Shown here piece by piece: positions 9,983-23,540 of a stretch of 64,000 nucleotides of DNA; the first letter of the stretch is position 1, and each line of letters starts with the position of its first letter. The translations under genes were made by a program, and so were the position numbers. Source of the DNA: Ananas comosus (lineage: Eukaryota > Streptophyta > Magnoliopsida > Poales > Bromeliaceae); contig NC_033642.1 in the NCBI RefSeq assembly GCF_001540865.1, forward strand, positions 193,501-257,500, read 5' to 3'. Below the pieces are notes generated by a model. It was not told where the DNA came from. It was given only the letters and a program-made list of their open reading frames with translations, and ran no database searches.

Positions 9983-11449
9983 TGACGAAAATTTAGAATC
10001 TCTTGCCTGCGCCAATAATACTTGTGTTAAAAAATAATATGTAATAACCGATCGATCTTCTTCAAAAACTAAAACTAATTCTATTGCAGGGGATCGAACA
10101 ACGATACATATGAGTTGTAATATATAGTTTTACTGCGTACTTTCAACAGGGTCTTCCGTGTGATTGAGGACGAGCTCAGCTTCCTCAGCGACTACTACTA
10201 CTCCACGATCCCCCTCATGATGTCAAATCTCTGGTTCTTCCTCCTCGACTGCATGCTCGTGTTCGTCATCCCGCTCTTCTGCTCGATCGTGATCTTTGTC
10301 CGCATCGTCGTTGTGCACGATGGCCTTATCTGGTGCCTCTTCCATCAGCTCATCAAAGAAAAGGTGACAGTGCCCATGCTGTATGATCCGATCGTCACCC
10401 TCCTCCTCATCGCCACGTTCTTCTTACTGGAGTATGCGGAGGTCGTCGTCTACGTGCTCTCCGACTGGGTCATGGTCTCCCTCCTCTGCACCTACGCGAA
10501 GAAGCCGTCGTGGCGGCAATACGCGATCGTCCGCCGGGCCCTGACCACGCTGCGGAGGGTGAAGACCTACTTGAATCGTGCCGAGTTCGAATTCAACCAG
10601 CATTCTATGCTAGAACCGCGCGGTCGCACCCTGCAAATCTTCTCGCAGCTCGTGCTGCGCCGGCGCTTCCTCCTCGTGCAGTCGATGCTCCTGAAGATTG
10701 TGCTGCACCGCCGGTACCTCGGCGTGCGGTCGACGCCCGTCCCGAAGGAGGTGAAGGCGGCGATCGTGAAGTATCTCGTAGACAATCGAGGCCGCTGCCC
10801 CGCTCTGCACATCGGAGACTCCGTGCTGCGGCGGAACGGGGCAGCAGGAGAGGAGCTCCTGCAGGCTTGCAAGAGCGACGGCGCTGCGGAGACGATCATC
10901 GTCTGGCACATCGCCACCTGCCTCTACGAGATGAAGCACCCGTCGTCCCCACCGTCGCAGGAGAAGCCTCAGCAGGAGTCCGACGTCCACAACATGCAAG
11001 CGAACTGTAGGATCGCCGAGACGCTGTCCAAGTACTGCATGTACCTGGTGGCGCTCGCGCCGGAGCTGCTGCCCGACGACGCGGCCTGGACGACAACCGC
11101 GTACAAGTCTGCGGTGAAGGAAATTCATGATGCTATATTGAAACGGCGTGATCATAAAGCGGACAATTTCGAGCGCGTGACGAGCATGAAGAAGGTGGAC
11201 GGGACAGTGGCGGAGAGGGGAGCAGAGCTCGGGCACCAGCTGGTGGAGGCGGTGCTGGAAGAGTCGCTGGTGTGGATGGTGCTGGCGGAGCTGTGGACGG
11301 AGATCGTGGTCTACATCGCTCCGTCGGACGACGTCAAGAGCCACGCGCAAGCGCTGGCCCACGGTGGCGAGTTCATCACCCACATCTGGGCATTGCTTAC
11401 TCACGGCGGCATTCTCCGGTGGCCCGCTGCTGATGAGTCTCCGGTGTAA
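8981..11449 (+). CDS. DUF4220/DUF594 membrane protein, gene A (two exons, exon 1 end lost at a gap)
   Basis: Exon 1 runs from ATG 8981 (MAQSGDCTML) to the N at 9936. Exon 2 runs from 10150 (after TTTCAACAG) to TAA at 11447-11449. The protein starts with hydrophobic segments (LDALMVVVSAIMGLLAGLLL; FLWVVFALFLPLTSYMF; LILLWMLLAEILRKKL), typical of DUF4220. More membrane segments at the start of exon 2 (LWFFLLDCMLVFVIPLFC) are followed by a soluble region. It ends with the DUF594 motif (HAQALAHGGEFITHIWALLT, GGILRWP). The biochemical function of the family is unknown; the proteins are predicted membrane proteins. Genes B and C show that exon 1 should continue for about 17 more codons to a GAGAG|GTAT donor. 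That part is missing here because the assembly has an N followed by (AT)n. Exon 2 is open throughout, so the gene may be functional. Confidence 0.85.
9936..9979. repeat. N followed by (AT)n inside gene A, replacing the exon 1/intron junction
   Basis: The N at 9936 joins the codons for LLGDDK directly to an (AT)n run. In genes B and C the equivalent place has about 50 more coding bases and then a GTATA donor. The loss is best explained by a collapsed or unfilled assembly gap. Confidence 0.75.
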
Positions 11450-13616
11450 TGAGTTTCCAACTGATGATCAGTTAAGCTTTCATGCATGCAGTGTTTGTTC
11501 TCCTTTTAAGATGTTTGAGTAGATCGAGTTCGTTTTGGAACAGGCGTGTGTGGATTCCAATGACATCTTATTATTATTCTACAGGTTCTAGGTCTGGTTT
11601 TGAAGTTTGCGCGGTTGTAATTTGAAAGATTCATCAAGTGTGCATGCATTATGAGAGATCTATATTGCCATGTAAATATAATTAAACAAAAAAAACAAAA
11701 TATCAATACTCAGAATTATAAACAGAAAAAAAAAAAAAAGTTTACAAATCACTATAGAAAAAAAAGAGTTAATTTCATATAGGTCCCTACAAACATAGAA
11801 AATTATAAATATATTTCTACGAAATTCAACATTATTCATATATTTCTCTATAAAAGTTTTAATGTTTTCAAATATATCTCTCTGATTTGTTATCGTTAAA
11901 GCGCTATTTATTTTATAAGTAAAATAATTTTTTTACCATCACAAATATATCCCTTCAAAAGTTCTAACTGTTAATTAAAAAAGTGGTAAAAATGTCAATT
12001 CACCTTATTAACTAACTTGGGTTAAGTATTTAATTTGTGGTTAACTAAATTTTTCTAACGGCAGAGATGTATTTAAAAATATTAGAACTTTTGTAAGAAC
12101 AACATATGAAAGTTGAATTTTGTAAGAATTATTTTGCAATTTACTATATTTGTAGGGATCTGTACGCAATTAACAAAAGGAAATTGATTAATCAGTAGAA
12201 GTAAGAAGTCCCGCTGCAATATGAATGTTGCTAACCGGACCTAATTGGGTGATCTGATTTTTTTTTTTTTTCTGTCTCAGGCACTCTCTTATATTTTGTG
12301 AAACTGATGGTTATTCTTCACCCGCATGAACCTGAGAAAATAGTAGGATCGGTATCTCTTTATGTAGCGTTCGGATCAACTTCTCGTCAAAGTCATATTA
12401 GAATTCTATTTAATTTAATTAGATGAGAAATAAATTAGATATACTATATGAAGCAGTTTTATATATATTAGGATTAATTGTTATTTATAATAAATTTAAA
12501 TTTGAATATGATTAATTATGTCACATTTGTGGATGACCAAGGACATTCTCATTGGAATGTGTTTATGGTTACTATTCGACTATTTATCATAAAAAAAATA
12601 CATAGAAAATGGAAGAACTTCAGTTTTTAATTTACTAGTTCTTTAAATAAAACAACACAAACAAGAAACTTCAGTTCGAATGGCACTTAGAATAGTAATT
12701 TTCACTTGAATTTAATACAATTTGAAACCAAAATTTTTGGATTAAATAGCTTCCAAATAGTAGTAGTAGTAAGACATTCAACAGAAACTGGGCCAAACAG
12801 GCTGTGTCTTAAAAGACATCTAACATTCTAGGCATTTTTAAATGTGGAATTTAATAAATTTATTTTTGAAGAAAATCCATATTTTTAAGAACGATTTTAA
12901 TCCAATCATGGATTGTTATTGACAAATCTGATATATTGAATTTAGTCCCGATATTCATCGGATTCTTTTTTTTCTTGGAGAGAGAAATGCGCGCAGTATG
13001 CTATTCGTTTCGTTCATTTTTAGAAGTGAAGTCAGTTTAAAATACGAAGCAACTAAACTTCGAATTTGAGACTAGTCAAGGATTAGAAAGTTGATAGCAA
13101 ACACGATTTATTTACTTGGATAGTATTTTAGGATTAAAACATACCAAGACCTCCCCAACTATACGCCAATTTGAAATAATCAACATTTCTCAACTTCAAT
13201 TCATATATTTCAGTTATTTTAGTTCGATCCAATTACTTAAACCTAAAAATAATAATAATTTTGCAGCTTAACCTTTTAATTTTAAAAACTTAAACTATTT
13301 GATGAAAATCCACCAATTTCAAGCTTGATTATCATTTTTTTTTTTGTTTTATATGACTATAATTCTACTAAGTAAATGATGAATCTAAATTAGATTTTGT
13401 ACTGCAAAAAATCACCGCACGACGTATTTCAAACAAACTACGGGTTTAGCATCAAAACCAAAATTTTTAAAATTATATAAGTTGAATCAAAACTGACCAT
13501 ATTTTAGATAAATTCTGCTCATTTTCACATTTTTGCCATTTAACTTAAACCAACCAAAGAGGATAACTAAAGAGGGGGAAAAAATGAAAGGAAAAAAAAA
13601 AGTTAAAAAAAAAGGT
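11450..13616. other. 3' flank of gene A, paralogous (inverted) to 34.5-36.07 kb and 53.2-59.8 kb
   Basis: This interval has no gene. It aligns block by block, in reverse orientation, with the 3' flanks of genes B and C. Examples are the TGATGATCAGTT segment after the stop, the CAGAATTATAAACAG segment near 11712, and TAAAAGACATCTAACATTC near 12810. It preserves empty sites for several insertions found in copy C. Confidence 0.7.
11767..12176. mobile_element. MITE with TTAATT...GGTCCCTACAAA termini (about 410 bp)
   Basis: The ends are inverted copies: AGGTCCCTACAAACATAG on the left, and AGATCCCTACAAATATAG read inward from the right. The interior is AT-rich and non-coding. It is absent from the equivalent place in copy C (near 59038-59070), which shows it is an insertion. 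Other family members are at 14331-14720 and 33340-33746. Confidence 0.7.
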
Positions 13617-13850
13617 GTGTGCATGGATGAATGAATTTTCCATGCATCTCATCTTTTGTTCTAACCATTTTTGGACCAACGCAAATGAAAGGATCCAATG
13701 CAGGTTGGGGAAGATGCGCTGTCCACGTCAGTGGTCCTCAGAGAAAGTGTTACCTGGACCCAGTCCACCACGTCAGCCGAATTATCAATTATAATTTGTA
13801 ACCTTTAAATCTAAGAATTATAAATTACACAGATGAAATCATTAAGCTTG
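13617..13850. other. Well-conserved non-coding block downstream of gene A
   Basis: This block recurs as the reverse complement at about 34245-34470 and 52375-52588. It contains TTTTTGGACCAACGCAAATG, GTCCACGTCAGTGGTCC and TACCTGGACCCAGTCCACCA. Identity is visibly higher than in the surrounding AT-rich DNA. No reading frame is shared by all three copies, so it looks non-coding. Confidence 0.6.
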
Positions 13851-14330
13851 GCTTAAATGATGTTGGGCTAGTGTTATCAGAAGAATCAATAGCTATGCTG
13901 ACCATATTTTTAATAAGACAGAATCGTAGCAGAAAATTACAGCTTTTGCTTTTTAAAATTCTGTGTTTTATCATTTGCGAATGTTTTTTAAAATTTATTG
14001 GAGTTGATTCTGCAAGCTGTGTAGAAACTGAGAAAGCTATATGAGGCCCGTTCGTTGTAGTTATAAATGCATTAACATTTTGAAATAAATATAAATTTAA
14101 TATGGATTTGATGTATTTGAATTCAACTACATCCAAATTAGTAGCATAGTTGAAACTATACAAAGAGATTCTAAGAAATAAAAAAGAACAATAATAGTTT
14201 AAACAACGCTCAAATTGGCGGTAATTTCAACTACAGCAATTGTAGAGAATAAACTTAAACGAAAGATAAACTTACATAAAATTATCTTTTATAAAGTGTA
14301 ATTTTATTTTCTTATATATAAAATTGGATT

Positions 14331-14720
14331 AATTTAATACAGATTTCTGCAAACATAGTGAATGACAAATATATATCTCTATAAAGTCAAATTTTAGATA
14401 TTGTCTCTACAAAAGTCCTGATGTTTTCTAATATATCCATTCCGTTAGAATCCGTTCATAAAATTTAGTTAACTATAGGTTAAATACTTAACCATGGTTA
14501 GATTTTGATATTTTTATCTCTTTTTTATTATACTGTTATGATTTTTGAAGAAACATATTTGTGATGGCGAAATTACAAATATAAACCATTCTTTAAAGTT
14601 TCTCTAATAGTAACAAATTAGAGGAATATCTTTGAAAATATAAGGAGTTTTATAGAAACAATATATGAAAGTTGAACTTTATAGGAATATTTTTATTATT
14701 CTAGATACTAATATAAAATT
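14331..14720. mobile_element. MITE, same family as 11767-12176 and 33340-33746
   Basis: The ends read GGATTAATTTAATACAGATT on the left and ACTAATATAAAATTAACCC on the right, with diverged family sequence between. It lies at the same position relative to the gene as the copy at 33340-33746, so it was present before genes A and B separated. Confidence 0.65.
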
Positions 14721-14936
14721 AACCCTCTAAAATAATAATATTTATAAATATGTATTTTTAACTGTACTATATCTATAAAACTATGTACAGCCAAATAACC
14801 TCTAATAAAATTTAGGTCGCCTCAAAAATATTGGTCTACGGTGTACCGAGCGCACGCAATAAAAATTTTTGCGGTGGCCCCCACACGCAAAGAGAGGCAA
14901 AGAGAGGCACGCAATAAAAATGCGGTGCAGTGGGGT

Positions 14937-15640
14937 TAGGGGTGGAAACGAGCCGAGCTCGAGCGAGCTTATGTCAGCTCAAATTCGGCTTGAAATTAAT
15001 TTCGAGCCTAAATCTAGGCTCAAGCTCGGCTTGAAATTAATTCGAGCCGAGCTCGAGCGAGCCTAATTTCGAGTCGAGCCGAGCTCGAGCTCTAAACGAG
15101 CCGATTGAAATTCTTGACATTATATAATCAATAGTTTAATTTTTATAGAACATTACCTACAATTTGATGCAACATGTCTAATAGTTCAAAATGCAAAATA
15201 ATTGCAAGAAATGTGAGCTAGGGTGACTGCCTGACTGGGTGAGGGTCTGAGGGAGAATGAGAGAGAGAGAGAGAGGGGAAAAAAAATAGGGATTTGGAAA
15301 TTTGAATGTTATCATGTTTTAGGGTTATGTGCAACAGTGAAAGCCTGAAAGAGAGTGTGTTAGGTAAATTTAGAGTTGGGCTCAATTGCATGGTTGTACT
15401 TGTTGGGTTTATTTTATGCGTCAACAATAATGGCCCAAATTAAATTAAAGCCTATATATAATTAAAATACATTATATATATATATATATATTCGAGCTTT
15501 TTGAGCTTTTCGAGCCTAATTCGAACGAGCTGAGTAATACTCAAGCTCGGCTCATTTAATTTCGAGTCGAGCTCGAGTGAGCCGAATATCGAGCCGAACA
15601 CGAGTCGAACGCGAGCCGGCTCGCTCGTTTGCCAGCCCTA
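14937..15640. mobile_element. Short hAT-like element with GAGCTCGAGCGAGC subterminal repeats
   Basis: The left end is TAGGGGTGGAAACGAGCCGA; the right end, read inward, is TAGGGCTGGCAAACGAGCGA. The ends resemble those of the 4193-6877 element and have the same GAGCTCG-rich subterminal structure. No target-site duplication was recognised. The interior holds a (GA)n tract near 15258-15275 and an (AT)n tract near 15475-15491, and no transposase. Confidence 0.65.
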
Positions 15641-16122
15641 GTCTATAGCACTACTTTTAGTAACTTGGCTTTAGCATGTATAGAAAGTACGGATCAAGCA
15701 TGTAAAAATGTAGTATGTTATACTTTGTTGTTATCTTGATATTATAGTTAACAAAGAACATGAATCAAGCTACCTACTTATGGGGTTTATTAAGTCTCTT
15801 AAGCTATGACGGCTTCCAACAGTATAATTCTTCAGTTTCGATAATCGGATGTTATAAATCTTGTTTAACTTTTTCGATTTTCATTGTAAATAAATATAGA
15901 TCGCTGATCTTTGATCTTAACTAAAAAATTTAAAGGTGTACGACTCACACACAACACTTGCTGTGAGTTTTCTTTATATCCTTCATACCTGTTGAAGATA
16001 TGAGAATATTTGATTTTTTCTCACCAGTAATCACAGAAATTTTTGCTATCATTTCTTCTGCAATATACTGTTACCCCTGACGATGGAACATGGCTGATTT
16101 CGATGCCTTTCTGGCAATTTAG
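15641..16122. repeat. Duplicated intron sequence of the ankyrin gene
   Basis: From about 15838 this is a direct copy of the final intron of the ankyrin gene (1370-1657), for example GATAATCGGATGTTATAAAT and the CACTTGCTGTGAGTTTTC stretch. The first 200 bases are unassigned. Confidence 0.65.
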
Positions 16123-16331
16123 GGACTCCGCTTCACACTGCTGCCAAAGAGAGGAACAAGAAAGCCATAAAATTCCTGTTGGAGAACGGCGCGTTCTTGC
16201 CCCCTAACATCGACGACCAACGCTTCAACCCGCCTCTCCACTACTGCCCGGGCCTCGATTGGGCCTACGAGATAAAGTGCCTGCATGACGATGGCCCGTC
16301 TGGCGAAACTTCTTGCAGTTCCGAGAGCTAA
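16123..16331 (+). pseudogene. Duplicated last exon of the ankyrin-repeat gene
   Basis: After the same CTGGCAATTTAG acceptor, the exon reads TPLHTAAKERNKKAIKFLLE, then FNPPLHYCPGLDWAYEIKCL, and ends SCSSES and TAA at 16329-16331. It is nearly identical to 1658-1866, with a handful of substitutions (R to K, V to L, E to D, R to C). The upstream ankyrin exon (486-657) is not present in the preceding 4 kb, so this is an orphan 3' exon. The frame is still open, which suggests a recent duplication. It could only be expressed if joined to some other upstream exon. Confidence 0.75.
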
Positions 16332-18054
<1,723 letters not shown>

Positions 18055-18300
18055 AATATAATAGAATAAGGCTAAAACTTATTAATAGCACCAAATCATT
18101 GGTGCTACCAAGTTTTTGGCCCTAGGATTAAGAGATGTACGGTTATGATGATGTGTGCCCTCTAAGGTTGAGTGGGTGGTTGGTTGAATAATATGATCTA
18201 ACGGGTGAAAATAATTAAAAGGGTAGATCTAACGGCGGAAAACTTGGTAGCACAAATTGCTTCGTGTTATTAATAGCATAGTAACCGAACTCTATCTCTC
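18055..18300. mobile_element. (AT)n-associated MITE
   Basis: The inverted ends are built from ACTTATTAATAGCACCAA and GTTATTAATAGCATAGTAAC. Inside is a TTGAGTGGGTGGTTGGTTGA segment that recurs, in either orientation, at 30300-30520, 63775-64000 and, diverged, at 4400-4640. All copies lie next to (AT)n runs. This resembles MITEs that insert into TA microsatellites, such as rice Micron. Confidence 0.6.
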
Positions 18301-18309
18301 TATATATAT

Positions 18310-18843
18310 AATCTAGCTATTGTTTTTTTAGGAAGACATAGGTTATCGTCCTGCAAAGTCGTTTTAGATGATAGAAATTTTGAATCGACAATCGGAATCG
18401 CCAAAGTTGATCTAGACTATTTATAATGTTTAGATTAGAAACTAAATTTCATAAATTTTAAAATTCGTTGCTAAGTTTATTGAATAGTCGAAAAATGAAC
18501 GGTCAAAAACGAATAATCTCGTGAAAATAAATATTAGACTTTTACAATTTATGATTAGAATTATCAAATATTATCTAAATGATACAAAAAATTTTCTATC
18601 AAAAATTTAAGCTGTTTGGATTGTTCTACGCCATTAAACAAGCAAACGGCTCGTATAGACCATAAAAAACTATCAATTTTTTGATCCTTGAATCACTAAA
18701 TAAATAATTTTTAATTTATTTTTTAGACACTTTAAATACTCTAGATCAATTTTAATAGTTTCGATCATCAATTTCGAAATCTCCATCATCTAAAACGATT
18801 TAGAAGAACAAAAACCTCCGTCCTCTTAAAAGGATAGTAGCTG
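18310..18843. mobile_element. TIR element with about 80-bp inverted ends
   Basis: The left end contains TCGTTTTAGATGATAGAAAT; read inward from the right end, the equivalent is TCGTTTTAGATGATGGAGAT. The interior is non-coding. A related element is at 31220-31790. Confidence 0.6.
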
Positions 18844-20293
18844 GATTTATATTTCCAACTAAGGCTTAGAAGTCATTACTTTTGGTTTTCAAACTGTAAG
18901 GCTTGTAATATCCTTCTTCTTAAATTTTTATTTATTTTCATTTGATTTCGAATATCAATTATTAAGTCCTTTGTCACCGACACTAAAGACAATCAATTAC
19001 TGAATAGGTCAGTAAAATTTGCATCAATTATAAGTCGATTTGATCATTTGTTAGATAATATTGGGGGAAAAAATTTTATTAAATACTAAACTCTTTCTAC
19101 TGATCAGTAGAACGTGTGTCGATTTTATGTTGATTCGATCAATTATTAGATTAACGTTAATGTTATATGGCTCCAATAACTCCTATCTTAAATGAATAGC
19201 AAAATTACAAAAAAATTCTGCGCACGAGACTGTAAATGATATATCCCAAGCTTGTGGCGCTTCGACTATCCAGAAATATACAGAAAGACGCAACAGCCAT
19301 TGCATATCAAATAACCCCAAAGTGACAGAAAAAATGACATCAGGGATGATCAAATCAGAGGTGCTTCTGAATCCACTGCCACCCCCAGCTACATACAGAA
19401 AACTGGTATCATGGGCATGTTGCTCACATCCCAATTTCAATATCCAAACTAATAATGAATAATAATAAATAATAATAGTAATAACAATTAAAAGTCTCCT
19501 CAAATCTACAAGGATTGAGAGCTATGAATGTAGACACAGCACCCATCAATCAGTATGGAAAAGACCCTTCATTTAATTTTCCTTCAATGTGTAAAGTTGA
19601 ATGCCCCTTTCCAATGTGACTGGGACCCTTTATTTTATTTTATTTTATTTGTGCACATGATGCAACCATGTATAGGGTGCATTAATTGCAATTGTGAGAA
19701 AAAATTTTTGCAAAATTGAGAAAACTAGAAGCTCTGTGTGTGTTTGTGTGTGAACTTGTGCAATGCCATTGGTTTAAAATATTTCATACCAGTGATTGAA
19801 TGATATTGATGGTAAAGGGACAAAAGATACTTTCTAGAGAAGCATGACTTAAAAGCTGGTTATAAAATTCAGTTGAGTTGGATGTTTCAAATTTTGTTGA
19901 GACCAAAAAATTTTTAAATTGGCATAAATTTTTATTTGAGTGCAGTGTCTGATTTCAGCGTGTATCCAATTTGAAAAATATTTTTCGAGATCTACGCGTC
20001 GGACCGCAAAATAGTTCTAGCCGAGTTTGGGGCTCAAATTTAACAGTTTAGCCCTCTATTTTTATATTTTTAGGTTATTTTGTAAAACTTTGTATTTTTT
20101 TCTATTTTGCTTCTGATTATTTGATTATTTTTATTCGGTTTAAGTTGCGAAATATATTTTAAATTACAATTTATTATTAGGATTCAGGAATGTATATATA
20201 CATGTGCGTGACATTCACTTAGTGTAATTAAGTTTAAGAACAATTACATGAACAAAGATTAAGGTGATTGGTCACATGTGGCAAATCTAATCC
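18844..20293. other. Intergenic, with part of the duplicated block
   Basis: The segment 19412-19630 matches 8265-8460 of the first ankyrin/DUF block. The remainder is AT-rich; 19740-20200 looks like an unclassified old repeat. No gene was supported. Confidence 0.5.
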
Positions 20294-20671
20294 TGTTGGG
20301 AATCCGGTATTCGCCCCGGTACCGGATCTTGTGAATCCGCAACCCGCTCCGATACCGACTGCTGTGGATTCGGTACCGATTGTTGGGATTCCGCAACGAA
20401 AACGTCAAATCGAGTTTTTACCATAAACCCATCTCCTCAGCAAAAACTGATACAATCATAAAAGAGAGAAAAAATCAAAACAGAAAATATGCGGGTAAAA
20501 CAAGATTCATTAAATAAGAGAAGATTACACGTCACTCCTTTTCTGCACAGAGTAGCTGCAACCCGAGCCCTCTTTTTGAATCTCTCCTACCCTTCTCTTA
20601 TCTTCTATAATCCCACAAAGAAGACAATCCTCCACGCGCACCCATGCACTAGGTGCACTCAACTCATTAAC

Positions 20672-22928
20672 TGTGACGCACTGGACCTTGCAAATTGTGG
20701 GGTTCGAGTGATTGAATATGTTCTGAGCTTTTCCAGACTTTTTGGGGGGTCGTTGACAGTGTTTCGACCTATGGTTTGAGTCCCGAGAATGGTGGTTTAA
20801 AATCTTGCATCAAAATCCAAAAAGTTGAATTTTTGATTAGCTCTCGGGTAGCCTTCTGCAGGCTGTGTACCGGTACGGGTTCGCTTGCTGTACCGGTACG
20901 GGGTTGATGGCTGTACCGGTACGGGGTTGTGTACCGGAACACAGGCCATTTTCCAGCAAACCCGAGGCTCGGGTTTGGCGTTTCGTGGGTTGTGTACCGG
21001 TACACAAACCTGTGTACCGGTACGCAGTACAGATTTTGGCTGTTTCGTGGAGGGGTGTTTTTGCAATTGTTGCAACATCTATTTAAGCACACTCCAGCCC
21101 CTTGGGGGCTGTTTTGAGCCCTAGAACAGTGAAGAGCAAGGTAAGAGGAGTTCCCTTTGATTTCTTCTTAATTTTTGATGGATTTTGGTTGGTTTTGACC
21201 TCTCCTCTCTTCTCCACCTTGCTTTTTGTTGGGTTTCCTCCATTGTTGAAGGCTTGGAGCTTGTAGAGGAGCTTGTTTGAGATGAGATCTTCAACTTCAC
21301 TTGGTTTGGGACTTGGTTTTGAGCTTCTTGTGAGGTTGGTAAGCCTTATCTTTTCTTTGGATTAAGTTTTGGTAGCTTCTACTAGATCAAATCCTAGATT
21401 TGGCATATTAGGGTTAAAAATGAAGATTTTTGATTTGAGGGCTTCGTCTACCGTTGGTGGGTTTGACTTCATGAAAATGGGGCAAAATGGCCCCTATTTC
21501 TTCTAAACTTTTCGTAAAGTATTTTCGAATGCAAATTCATGCTAAACATGATTTATGTGAATTTTAGAACACTTAACATGATGCCTCATGTATCGTAAAA
21601 TTTGTACTCCATATAGTAGAGCTATAGGTGTAGATTGCATGCAATGTGGATAGTGCTTGGTGTTGCAAGTTGAGAACATGTCTCCATGCTAGAATTCAGT
21701 GAATTATGCATCATGAACATATTAATGCCATGCTTGAAACTCGTTGAACAAAAGTGTCATAAAGGAGCACTTGGAATTAGTAAATTATGAAAAAACAACT
21801 TAGAGACATGATAATAGGCCATTGTTTATCTGCTATATTCCATGTTAGAGATATGATGACATAGAGATAGGCTATTGAGATACTTGATATATTCCATGTT
21901 TTAGACATGAGGACTTGGTGCTTGAGACAGATCATTGCTTGCTTGCCATTGTGCTCATCGCATATGCTTGTGAGGGTCGCTCCCTACAAGCGGGCACTCC
22001 GGAGATAGCCATCGCGACATATGCTCGCCCGTGCGGGATTGGGCGCCGAAGTGGATTGCCGTGGGGGAGGCTCATCCCTAGAGTGGGGATGTTGACTACC
22101 ACGGGGCCATTAGGCACGGCGCATGCCAGACAGCCTTCGGGTGGGTCTTATATGATTGGAACTTAGTGACAGAACATGCTATGTGAACTTTAAAACTATT
22201 AAAGTGGACTTGAACTAGAATAGTAAACAATGACATTTTTACTATTTTTGCATCGAGGATATCGGATTGGTTGCATATCTATGCTTATGCATGTCATACA
22301 CATCCATGCACATTCATGATATCGTTACTTTATTACTTAAGCAAATCATGCTAAGTAGAGACTCTATGTTATAGTAAGTTACATTTTACTTACCTTTCGC
22401 TTTACTACATTGTTAGTCACTAACCTCTTTTCGTAGCTTTTGGGCCTTGTGGCGCAGTTCACTGAAGTCAGTAATTGTCCACTAGGAACTATTTTTAATA
22501 GTTCTCACGCCCATGTTTTCTGGTTTTCTTTCAGAGCCTTCTGCACCGGCGGAGGCACGGGATCGCGGCAAGGGGATCGCATAGCTAGCTAGCGAGGAGC
22601 GGTTCTTTGCCTAAGTGGTTTACTCTTTCTTTTTGTCGTTGAGAGAGAGCGAGAGATTTTATATTCATGTATAGAGACCACCTATGTATCTATTTTTGGC
22701 ACTTGTATTTGGAATTTTTTTTGTTCTACTGTATGCTTTTATTAGTGGATTTCAGCTTTACTCTTCTTATTTTGATGTAGAATTTAGAGTTTAATCATGC
22801 TTTGATACTCCTAAATGTCTTTTATTATTGCTTTATTTATCATTGTTTTAGACGCCTTATATGTGTTAGACGTATGGCGGGTCTGGGCACGTGCCGGGCG
22901 GGCCTCCGCTGGGCCCCGGGGCGTGACA
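20672..22928. mobile_element. 2.26-kb solo LTR (Ty3/gypsy-type) nested in the Copia 3' LTR
   Basis: It starts TGTGACGC and ends GCGTGACA, and is flanked by a 5-bp duplication TTAAC (20667-20671 and 22929-22933). The intact Copia LTR at 25125-25140 reads continuously through TTAAC, so the boundaries are exact. A TATTTAAG box at about 21080 is a candidate LTR promoter. TG...CA ends, a 5-bp TSD and long length fit a gypsy LTR left by LTR-LTR recombination; orientation was not fixed. The small open frames inside are not genes. Confidence 0.85.
20865..21030. repeat. Cluster of TGTACCGGTAC palindromes within the solo LTR
   Basis: Five exact copies and one variant of TGTACCGGTAC lie within about 165 bp, in a GC-richer patch just before the TATTTAAG box. 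The core GTACCGGTAC is a perfect palindrome. The position upstream of a candidate promoter suggests LTR enhancer repeats; this is an inference. Confidence 0.75.
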
Positions 22929-23540
22929 TTAACTCTCTCTCTCTTTCACTTTTTCTCTCGGGTACGACACACCCCACAAGAGACTATTTTTTTCTCTTTC
23001 AGGTACGGCACCCCACAAGGCTCTGCCTACTACTCGGAAGACCAGCCTTAATTAACTGGCCGTACCATCTCCCCAAAAAGAGACTCTAATGCATTATATA
23101 TAATGCTCCATCAAGAATGTACCCAATCCTAATATATTTAGGATTCATACTTTAATTAATATCTAAATCTATTCTTAATCAATCTCTAATAGATTTAAAT
23201 ATTAATTCTAATCTAGTTAGGTTTATCCTCTAATTAATATTTAAATCTTGATTTATCTTCAACAGATTTAAATATTAATTCTAATCCAAATAGGATTCAA
23301 TTACAAATCTAACCAAATCCTAACAATCTCCACCTTGGTTGGATTTGTAATCTTCAACCGTCACGTCGAGCTCACCATGCAAGCTCCACCTTAAGCTTGT
23401 CTCCTCCGCTCGATGTCGTCGCATCCGCCGCTCCGCCTCGAGCGACTGCTCATCCGCGAACTTTTTGCTTCCGTTCTGACTATGCTCCCGTTCAGAACGT
23501 ATAAGTTCCCGTGCTTGTTCGCCTCGCACATGACCCGATC

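Noticed and set aside
21915..22166. 83-codon frame inside the solo LTR
   Set aside because: It lies wholly inside an LTR with exact boundaries and matches no known domain; LTRs of this type often carry such chance frames.
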